Origin: JAUIEH01 sp964483375 | Lineage (GTDB): Bacteria; Pseudomonadota; Alphaproteobacteria; Caulobacterales; Maricaulaceae | Reading direction: 5' to 3' | Length of the DNA stretch: 8,476 bases | Assembly: GCA_964483375.1 (NCBI GenBank) | Contig: CAZABJ010000079.1 | Location: 1-8,476, forward strand | Shown here: positions 1-5,759 of the stretch, piece after piece | Layout: each line of letters starts with the position of its first letter | How positions within the stretch are numbered: the first letter of the stretch is position 1 | Notes under the pieces: model-generated | The model's input: the letters and a program-made list of their open reading frames with translations, nothing else | Databases searched by the model: none | What the model was told of the DNA's origin: nothing | Made by a program: the position numbers and the translations under genes

Positions 1-1047
<1,047 letters not shown>

Positions 1048-1052
1048 CGCGC

Positions 1053-1056
1053 GGAG
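1053..1056 (+). promoter_or_regulatory. Ribosome binding site of the VOC gene
   Basis: GGAG sits 8 nt before the ATG at 1065. It decides the start in favour of that ATG over the in-frame GTG at 1044, which lies inside the end of mmsA and has no such site. Confidence 0.6.
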
Positions 1057-1064
1057 ACGGTCTG

Positions 1065-1532
1065 ATGCCTACGCCCTGGAATCCTTCCGGCCGCAGCGTC
1101 GTGTCGACGTTCGTCATCGTGCGCGACGCCATGAAGGCGGTCGCGTTCGCCCAACAGGCGTTCGGCGCTGAATTGGCCGAAGAGCCGCTGATGCGGTCGG
1201 ACGGGCGGTTATGGAACGCAGAGCTCCGCCTGGGCGGCAGCACCGTGATGGTCGCAGAGGCGACCTCCGAAGACATGCTCCGTCCGGCTTTCCTGTATGT
1301 GATGGTCGAGGATGTCGACGCCGCGTTCGCCAGAGCGGTCGCACACGGGGCGACGCCGCTGCAGCCGGTCGAGGATCAGTTCTACGGCGATCGCGCCGGC
1401 GGGGTGGCGGACCCATGCGGGAACTGGTGGTGGATCGCCACCCACCAAAGGGCCGTTCCGCCTGAGGAGCTGGTTCGCCTCGCCCGCCTCTTGGAGGCGC
1501 AGAGAGAAGGGCGCTCGGCCCCGTCCGACTGA
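1065..1532 (+). CDS. VOC family protein (PhnB/glyoxalase-like)
   Basis: A 155-residue single-chain vicinal-oxygen-chelate protein of the PhnB-like/bleomycin-resistance-like group. Two beta-alpha-beta-beta-beta modules are visible. The first is about residues 12-66 (FVIVRDAMKAVAF, QAFGAEL, then GRLWNAELRLGGSTVMVAE). The second is about residues 77-128 (LYVMVEDVDAAFARAVAHGA, then the family's typical QFYGDRAGGVADPCGNWWWIATH). A helical tail follows with PPEELVRLARLL. Such proteins act as isomerases, dioxygenases, epimerases or antibiotic-binding proteins, and the sequence does not choose among these. In the PhnB-like branch the classic metal ligands are often incomplete, so metal-dependent catalysis should not be assumed. 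It starts 17 nt after mmsA and ends 21 nt before the alcohol dehydrogenase, so it is probably co-transcribed. An epimerase-like role on a CoA or semialdehyde intermediate is possible but only a guess. Confidence 0.88.
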   Translation: MPTPWNPSGRSVVSTFVIVRDAMKAVAFAQQAFGAELAEEPLMRSDGRLWNAELRLGGSTVMVAEATSEDMLRPAFLYVMVEDVDAAFARAVAHGATPLQPVEDQFYGDRAGGVADPCGNWWWIATHQRAVPPEELVRLARLLEAQREGRSAPSD

Positions 1533-1541
1533 CCGCCCCTT

Positions 1542-1546
1542 GGGAG
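1542..1546 (+). promoter_or_regulatory. Ribosome binding site of the Fe-ADH gene
   Basis: GGGAG lies 7 nt before the GTG at 1554. It supports this non-ATG start, which gives the family's normal N-terminus (FEFRTVPHIHVEPGGAERL). Confidence 0.6.
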
Positions 1547-1553
1547 CCTCTCC

Positions 1554-2996
1554 GTGACGCCTTTTGAGTTTCGCACCGTCCCGCACATCCACGTCGAACC
1601 CGGCGGCGCCGAGCGGCTCGCACACCTAGCGGGCGAAGCCTTGCGTTCGCCGCGTCGCGTTTTGTTCGTCACCGACGGCGGGGTCCGCAAGCTTGGGCTC
1701 GCCGACCCCGCGATCGCCTCTTTCGCCGAGGCCGGTGCGGAGACGGCCGTGTTCGACGGCGTGCTCGCCGATCCGCCCGAAGCCGTCATTCTGGACGCCG
1801 CGGAGCGGGGGCGCGCCTTCGGGGCCGACGCCGTCATCGGCTTTGGCGGCGGCAGCTCGATGGATGCGGCGAAGCTCGTGGCGGTTCTGTTGGGGAGCGA
1901 CCAGCCGCTTGTGGAAATGTACGGGGTGAACAAAGTCGTCGGCCCGCGTCTTCCGCTTGCGCTGGTCTCCACGACGTCGGGCACAGGCTCTGAAGTGACG
2001 CCGATTTCCGTGGTCACGACCGGGGAGACGACCAAGAGCGGGGTCAACGCACCGCCGCTCTACGCGGATTTGGCGCTGATCGACCCCGACCTGACCCTCG
2101 GCTTGCCGCGCGCTGTGACCGCCGCCACCGGCATCGACGCGATGGTCCACGCCATCGAAGCGATTACGTCGAAAACCAAACGCAACCCCGTGTCCGACGC
2201 GTTGGCCTTAGCGGCGCTCGCCAAATTGCATGGCGCCTTAGAGAGAGCCTGCGCAGACGGCGCGGACCGGGACGCGCGGGCGGACATGGCGCTGGGGGCC
2301 ATGCTCGCTGGCCAGGCCTTCGCCAATGCGCCCGTCGCCGCTGTGCACGCGCTCGCCTATCCTTTGGGCGGCATCTTTCACGTCCCCCATGGTCTCTCAA
2401 ACGCGCTGGTTCTGCCGCATGTCCTCCGCTTCAACGCGCCCGCCTGCGGCGCGGACTACGCGCGCATCGCCGCGCATTTGGGACTTTCGGCTTCCGCCGA
2501 GGCGCTGATTGCGGAATGCGAACGGCTCAGCGAGGCGGTGAAAATCGAACGGCGTCTTCGCGATGTCGGCGTGAGCCACAACCATCTGCCGCAGCTCGCC
2601 GAAGACGCCATGCGCCAAACCCGGCTGTTGGTCCACAACCCCCGCGAGGTGACCTATGACGACGCGCCCGCCGTTTTTCCCGCCGCGCTCTTGCGGCCGC
2701 GCGCCCGCTATAGCGCGCCGCGCGAACGGAAGGGGCTGAGCCCATGGGGGCTGAGAAACCGAGCCGCGGCGTGCGCGCGGATTACGCCTGCTTCGCCTCG
2801 ATCGCGACGCGCTGGGCGGACAACGACGTGTATGGTCACATCAACAATGTCGCCTATTACGGCTATTTCGACACCGCCGTTAACCAGACGCTCATCGAGG
2901 CCGGCGCGCTCGACATCCATGCGGGCGCGGTCATCGGCTTGGTGGTCGAAACGGGCTGCCGCTACTATGCGCCGATGGCGTTTCCCGACCTGGTGA
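1554..2996 (+). CDS. Iron-containing alcohol dehydrogenase with aberrant run-on C-terminus
   Basis: Cytosolic NAD(P)-dependent group III alcohol dehydrogenase that interconverts alcohols and aldehydes using Fe2+. Seen: the N-terminal dinucleotide-binding half with GFGGGSSMDAAK at residues 96-107; TTSGTGSEVTP at 140-150; and the metal site as D195 and H199 (GIDAMVHAIEA), H265 and H279 (VHALAYPLGGIFHVPHGLSNALVLPHV). The family's usual end, NPREVT then a short helix ending AAL, is reached at residue ~379 (about 2690), a normal length. The frame then stays open for another ~100 codons to TGA 2994-2996. From about residue 394 the translation is Arg/Ser/Pro/Thr-rich and is the wrong-frame reading of the thioesterase gene beginning at 2744. 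A one-base indel would end the protein at TAG 2711-2713 or TGA 2737-2739, just before that gene. The fold is certain and the substrate unknown; beside mmsA, a hydroxy-acid or diol giving a semialdehyde is plausible. Confidence 0.9.
   Translation: MTPFEFRTVPHIHVEPGGAERLAHLAGEALRSPRRVLFVTDGGVRKLGLADPAIASFAEAGAETAVFDGVLADPPEAVILDAAERGRAFGADAVIGFGGGSSMDAAKLVAVLLGSDQPLVEMYGVNKVVGPRLPLALVSTTSGTGSEVTPISVVTTGETTKSGVNAPPLYADLALIDPDLTLGLPRAVTAATGIDAMVHAIEAITSKTKRNPVSDALALAALAKLHGALERACADGADRDARADMALGAMLAGQAFANAPVAAVHALAYPLGGIFHVPHGLSNALVLPHVLRFNAPACGADYARIAAHLGLSASAEALIAECERLSEAVKIERRLRDVGVSHNHLPQLAEDAMRQTRLLVHNPREVTYDDAPAVFPAALLRPRARYSAPRERKGLSPWGLRNRAAACARITPASPRSRRAGRTTTCMVTSTMSPITAISTPPLTRRSSRPARSTSMRARSSAWWSKRAAATMRRWRFPTW
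2728..2735 (+). promoter_or_regulatory. Ribosome binding site of the thioesterase gene
   Basis: GGAAGGGG ends 8 nt before the ATG at 2744. It is strong and well spaced. It shows that translation of the thioesterase starts here, although the upstream dehydrogenase frame is still open. Confidence 0.65.
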
Positions 2997-3193
2997 CGGT
3001 GGGGTTGCGTGTCTCCCGACTTGGGACGAGTTCGGTGCGCTACGAACTCGGCGTCTTCCGCAATGAGGAGGAGGCTGCGGGCGCTGAAGGCCATTTCGTG
3101 CATGTCTATGTGGATCGCGCGACGCGCCGGCCGAGGCCGTTGCCTGACCCGTTGCGCGCGGCGCTGACGCCGCTGCTGCGCGAGAAGGCGTGA
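2744..3193 (+). CDS. Hotdog-fold acyl-CoA thioesterase (4HBT family)
   Basis: A 149-residue single hotdog domain of the 4-hydroxybenzoyl-CoA thioesterase type, which hydrolyses acyl-CoA to free acid and CoA in the cytosol. Seen: the signature RWADNDVYGHINNVAYYGYFD at residues 23-43. D28 aligns with the catalytic Asp17 of the Pseudomonas 4HBT enzyme, and GHINN begins the central hotdog helix. The strands VVETGCRYYAPMAFPDLVTVGLRV, then SSVRYELGVF and HFVHVYVD, follow in the usual order. A C-terminal PLPDPLRAAL helix closes the domain. Length is normal for the family. The gene starts after its own ribosome binding site and overlaps the 3' run-on of the dehydrogenase by 253 nt in another frame. 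The good family match of this frame shows that it, not the dehydrogenase tail, is the coding one. Natural substrate unknown; an acyl-CoA made by the neighbouring enzymes is a reasonable guess. Confidence 0.92.
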   Translation: MGAEKPSRGVRADYACFASIATRWADNDVYGHINNVAYYGYFDTAVNQTLIEAGALDIHAGAVIGLVVETGCRYYAPMAFPDLVTVGLRVSRLGTSSVRYELGVFRNEEEAAGAEGHFVHVYVDRATRRPRPLPDPLRAALTPLLREKA

Positions 3194-3268
3194 CGTGCTC
3201 TGTTCACGATCCTGTGCGCGGTCGTGTCTTGCGGCGGGATCTGCGCCGACCAAAATTGCGAAACGACG
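3194..3268 (+). other. 75-nt intergenic spacer, possible weak promoter
   Basis: This separates the metabolic cluster from the membrane-peptide gene. It holds TTGCGG (3229-3234) and, 17 nt later, AAAATT (3252-3257). That pair is only a loose sigma-70-like match, with three of six bases at -10. No hairpin with a T-run was found here, so there is no clear terminator for the upstream cluster. Confidence 0.25.
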
Positions 3269-3418
3269 ATGACGCCGGTTAATCGACCCAAAGACCTGCG
3301 CCTGTTTGCGGCGTTGGGCGTGATGGCGGCGGTCCTGCTCGCCGCCGGCGCGGTCGCCGTATGGTCGTGGGGCGACGCTTTGCAGCGAGAGACAGTGCAA
3401 ACCGAAGGGGTGGGCTGA
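3269..3418 (+). CDS. Small single-pass membrane protein (49 aa), unknown function
   Basis: Not recognised as a named family. The ATG at 3269 gives a short basic N-terminus (NRPKDLR), one hydrophobic helix at about residues 12-33 (Leu/Ala/Val-rich, ending VWSW), and a short polar tail. This topology suggests N-in with the tail outside the cytoplasm. An in-frame GTG at 3224 would add 15 residues with three cysteines; I prefer the ATG because it gives the usual positive-inside start, though its ribosome binding site is weak. The TGA stop at 3416-3418 overlaps the ATG of the next gene (TGATG), and the end of this gene carries the next gene's ribosome binding site. The two are therefore probably translated together and may form a membrane pair. 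Small size and lack of a known domain keep confidence moderate; the coupling is the main argument that it is real. Confidence 0.62.
   Translation: MTPVNRPKDLRLFAALGVMAAVLLAAGAVAVWSWGDALQRETVQTEGVG
3404..3410 (+). promoter_or_regulatory. Ribosome binding site of the CSDC-protein gene
   Basis: GAAGGGG sits 7 nt before the ATG at 3418, inside the last codons of the 49-aa gene. Together with the TGATG overlap it fixes the start at 3418 rather than the earlier in-frame ATG at 3361, which would put a charged non-hydrophobic stretch ahead of the membrane anchor. Confidence 0.65.
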
Positions 3419-4104
3419 TGGTGCGTTGGTTGGTCATTTTGGTGCTGGGCTTAAACGCCGCCGCGCTTGGCGGCTGGTATGTCTGGTGGGACCAATTCGC
3501 CCGTTCGCCCGTCGCGTCGAAGGTTCTGCCCGCCCGGCCCGCCGTGATTCAAGTCGGGGCGGAGCGCTTGGGCGAGATCCTGGAGAACGCCCCTTGGGTC
3601 TCCCCGGGCTTGGAGGGGGGCGTCACGCTTTACAAAATCGGGTTCCGCGCGTGTTCCGATTGCCTGAGCTACAAATTGTTGGAGTTCGACGCGCTGCATG
3701 CCGCCGGCGTCGATACCCGCGTGTTGCTCTACGCGCCGCGCTCAGGCCGGTATGAAGCGAGCCCGGAAGAACAAGCGGTGCTCGCGGAACTCTATCGCAC
3801 CCGCGACTGGGACCTTTATGAAGCCTGGTACGAAGACAATGCGGCGGACGCCTATTACGCCCGGCCCGACCAACCGCCCCCTGTCGCGGGCGACATGACG
3901 CGCGAGGCTCTGGTTGAAACTGGCCGCGACGCCCATGACGACATCGCCGAAATCATGGCCGCCAACGGTTGGGGCATGGAGCGTCCGGCGATGTTTTGGC
4001 GCGACCCTGACGATGGACTGTGGCGCGTCTATATGGGCGACACCGACCGTGGCCGGGCGCATATTCGCCGCGCTCTCGGCGTGCCGTTGGGTGAGGGCGC
4101 GTAA
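3418..4104 (+). CDS. Membrane-anchored protein with thioredoxin-like layout and CSDC motif
   Basis: A 228-residue protein without a family name I can give. Seen: an uncleaved-type signal anchor at residues 4-24 (WLVILVLGLNAAALGGWYVWW), then a region that should lie in the periplasm. A strand (GVTLYKIGFRA) leads to C79-S-D-C82, followed by a helix (LSYKLLEFDALHAAG) and a strand (VDTRVLLYAP). That order, beta then CxxC then helix then beta, is that of thioredoxin/DsbA/DsbC-type proteins. After a helical insert (about 115-183, rich in Asp/Glu/Tyr/Trp), ERPAMFW at 188-194 resembles the cis-Pro loop and strand that close such an active site. The end is LWRVYMGD and a helix. I infer a periplasm-facing thiol-disulfide or thiol-dependent protein; metal binding by the two cysteines is the main alternative. 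It overlaps the 49-aa membrane peptide by one base and precedes zapE by 50 nt. Gene reality is high, function tentative. Confidence 0.85.
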   Translation: MVRWLVILVLGLNAAALGGWYVWWDQFARSPVASKVLPARPAVIQVGAERLGEILENAPWVSPGLEGGVTLYKIGFRACSDCLSYKLLEFDALHAAGVDTRVLLYAPRSGRYEASPEEQAVLAELYRTRDWDLYEAWYEDNAADAYYARPDQPPPVAGDMTREALVETGRDAHDDIAEIMAANGWGMERPAMFWRDPDDGLWRVYMGDTDRGRAHIRRALGVPLGEGA

Positions 4105-4154
4105 AGGCGCAAGGGCGGTGGACGCGCCGCCTCGAAGCCGTTAAGCGGCCCGCC

Positions 4155-5240
4155 ATGCCGATCCTAAAGAAATATTGCGACCGAGTTGCGGCCGGCGATT
4201 TGGTCGCTGACCCGGCGCAAGAGGCCGCCGCCGAGCGACTGTCAGTCCTGGCGCGTGAGTTGGGCATGCCGCGGTCCGGCGTGCTTTCCCGGCTGTTCGG
4301 GTCCAAGACGGCGTCGGTGACGGGCGTTTATCTTCACGGCGGCGTTGGTCGGGGTAAATCCATGCTGATGGACTTGTTCTTCGACGAGGTTGCGATTGCG
4401 AGTAAGCGGCGCGTGCATTTCCATGAGTTCATGCTGGAAATCCATGACGCCGTCGCCCAGGCGCGCGACGCCGGCGAGCGAGACCCGATCGCGGTGGTCG
4501 CCCGCAGCGTCGCCGATGACGCTGCGCTGTTGTGTTTCGACGAGCTGCACGTCACCGACATCGCCGACGCGATGATCCTCGGCCGATTGTTCGAAGCCCT
4601 GTTCGCCCGTGGGGTGACGATGGTGGCGACGTCCAACCGACCGCCAGAGGATCTCTACAAAGACGGCATCAATCGGCAGCTTTTCCTGCCGTTCATCGAC
4701 ATGTTGCGCGCGAATATGGACGTCCATGCGCTTGATGCGGCGCGGGACTATCGGCTCGAGCGGCTAAAGGGCGCGGAAGTCTGGCTGCACCCGCTCAACC
4801 CCGACGCCCAGGCGGCGTTAGACGATTTGTGGCGGCGCATCGTGTGTGGAGACGACGAGCGCGTGGTGCGTCTCTCTGTCCAAGGGCGCGTCCTCGTCGC
4901 GGAGCGCGCTGCAGCGGGCGCGGCTCGGTTCACTTTTGAAGCGTTGTGCGGTCGGCCGCTGGGAGCGGCGGATTACTTGGCGCTGACGCGGCGTTTCCAC
5001 ACATTGGTCATCGAGAACATCCCCAAGCTTGGGGCGCATAATCGCAATGAGGCCAAGCGCTTCGTCACGCTGATCGATACGCTTTACGAAGCGCGGGTGA
5101 AGCTTATCGCATCCGCGGACGCCCCGCCCGAGGCGCTTTATCCCCAAGGCGACGGGGCGTTTGAGTTCGCACGCACGGTTTCGCGACTGCATGAGATGGG
5201 TTCGGTGGCGTATCTGGCTGCGGCGAGACGCGCCGCATGA
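4155..5240 (+). CDS. zapE: AFG1/ZapE family cell-division ATPase
   Basis: A 361-residue AFG1-like P-loop ATPase. The E. coli member, ZapE, associates with the Z-ring under stress and lowers FtsZ polymer stability; mitochondrial relatives act in protein quality control. Seen: the N-terminal YCDRVAAGDLVADPAQ segment typical of the family; Walker A GGVGRGKS at 62-69, followed by MLMDLFF; HFHEFMLEIH at 88-97; Walker B LLCFDELHVTD at 125-135; ATSNRPPEDLYKDGINRQ at 158-175, with sensor-1 Asn and arginine-finger region; and FLPFID. The C-terminal half has RRFHTLVIENIPKL near 276-289, NEAKRFVTLID near 294-304, and the closing FARTVSRLHEM at about 342-352. Length is normal for the family. The ATG at 4155 has only a weak ribosome binding site but gives the family's usual start. 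It lies 50 nt after the CSDC-protein gene. No malate dehydrogenase gene follows, although one often does in alphaproteobacteria (recollection, not checked). Confidence 0.95.
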   Translation: MPILKKYCDRVAAGDLVADPAQEAAAERLSVLARELGMPRSGVLSRLFGSKTASVTGVYLHGGVGRGKSMLMDLFFDEVAIASKRRVHFHEFMLEIHDAVAQARDAGERDPIAVVARSVADDAALLCFDELHVTDIADAMILGRLFEALFARGVTMVATSNRPPEDLYKDGINRQLFLPFIDMLRANMDVHALDAARDYRLERLKGAEVWLHPLNPDAQAALDDLWRRIVCGDDERVVRLSVQGRVLVAERAAAGAARFTFEALCGRPLGAADYLALTRRFHTLVIENIPKLGAHNRNEAKRFVTLIDTLYEARVKLIASADAPPEALYPQGDGAFEFARTVSRLHEMGSVAYLAAARRAA

Positions 5241-5414
5241 AGCAGGTCCTTCGCGCTCGCCTTCCAGTGTGGTTAACATCATGTCTGGAAGCCGGGTCGG
5301 AGATGCAGGGCGACGCCCGGGGCGATTGCAAGAACGGTCTGGCGGCTGGCTGAGGCCGGGCGTTTTGGCGCGCAACGTCGCTAAGAAGCCAGGCGTCGAG
5401 ACGGGGCGAGGGAC
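5241..5414 (+). other. 174-nt spacer between zapE and the TonB-like gene
   Basis: No convincing gene. It contains a 7-bp inverted repeat, CTTCCAG (5261-5267) and CTGGAAG (5285-5291), around a 17-nt loop holding GTTAAC. There is no T-run, so it is a poor intrinsic terminator. It could instead be a protein-binding site or part of the 5' leader of the following gene. A frame from ATG 5281 is open through this spacer but is Arg/Gly-rich with no recognisable fold. Confidence 0.4.
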
Positions 5415-5659
5415 GTGTACGGCGAACATCTCGGATCTGGCGCCATCGGTCGAGGCGAGCCTGACGACGAACCCCCACGGCGCGGCTTTTCGTCCTTGCC
5501 GTCCTATGTTCGCTATCCCATCGCGATCGCGCTCAATATCGGCTTTCTCGTCGCCTTGGCGGGCGTGTTCTACGTCCTGTTTCAAATGGGCGGCGAAATT
5601 CGCGAAAACCGCGAGAGTGCGGAGACCAGCGCAGAGCGAGCCGTTGAGACCGCGCGCGC
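5415..5659 (+). CDS. N-terminal part of TonB-like membrane protein, cut by assembly gap
   Basis: The first 81 codons of a protein that runs into the N gap; it is almost certainly the front of the gene resuming at 5760. The GTG at 5415 is the only start codon between the in-frame TAA at 5382-5384 and the membrane segment region, with purine-rich GGGGCGAGGG just before it. Seen: a polar N-terminus of ~33 residues (GEPDDEPPRRG); one membrane helix at about 35-57 (PIAIALNIGFLVALAGVFYVLF); then a charged stretch, EIRENRESAETSAERAVE, that may form a short coiled coil leading to the linker. This is the layout of a TonB-type or other single-pass anchor, with the C-terminus in the periplasm. The visible helix contains no His, unlike E. 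coli TonB, whose membrane His is needed for ExbB/ExbD coupling. The gene lies 174 nt after zapE. Confidence 0.72.
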
Positions 5660-5759
5660 NNNNNNNNNNNNNNNNNNNNNNNNNNNNNNNNNNNNNNNNN
5701 NNNNNNNNNNNNNNNNNNNNNNNNNNNNNNNNNNNNNNNNNNNNNNNNNNNNNNNNNNN
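5660..5759. other. Assembly gap (100 N)
   Basis: Exactly 100 N, the conventional size for a gap of unknown length. The flanks are GC-repetitive (CGCGCGCGC before it). Both flanking open frames encode Ala/Glu/Arg-, then Pro/Ala/Thr-rich linker-like sequence, so the gap falls inside one gene. If so, the true missing length must be 2 modulo 3. Confidence 0.97.

Noticed and set aside
1382..2047. Minus-strand open frame opposite the Fe-ADH gene
   Set aside because: Ser/Pro/Ala-rich with no fold, opposite the strongly conserved nucleotide-binding half of the dehydrogenase.
2708..3400. Long minus-strand open frame (230 codons) opposite the thioesterase
   Set aside because: Arg/Gln/His-rich translation without any motif, lying opposite a gene with a clear hotdog signature; a by-product of GC-rich codon use.
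4116..4133. GGCGG...CCGCC hairpin between the CSDC gene and zapE as a terminator
   Set aside because: Only 5 bp of stem and no T-run; expected often in such GC-rich DNA.
5273..5287. CtrA-type TTAA-N7-TTAA box upstream of the TonB-like gene
   Set aside because: Only the first TTAA is present; the second half reads TCTG.
4818..5585. Minus-strand open frame over the 3' end of zapE and the following spacer
   Set aside because: Arg-rich, no domain, and it overlaps the conserved C-terminus of ZapE.
5281..5659. Plus-strand frame from ATG 5281 running into the gap
   Set aside because: Gly/Arg- then Ser/Arg/Pro-rich. It overlaps the frame with a clean membrane helix starting at 5415, and no ribosome binding site is evident.
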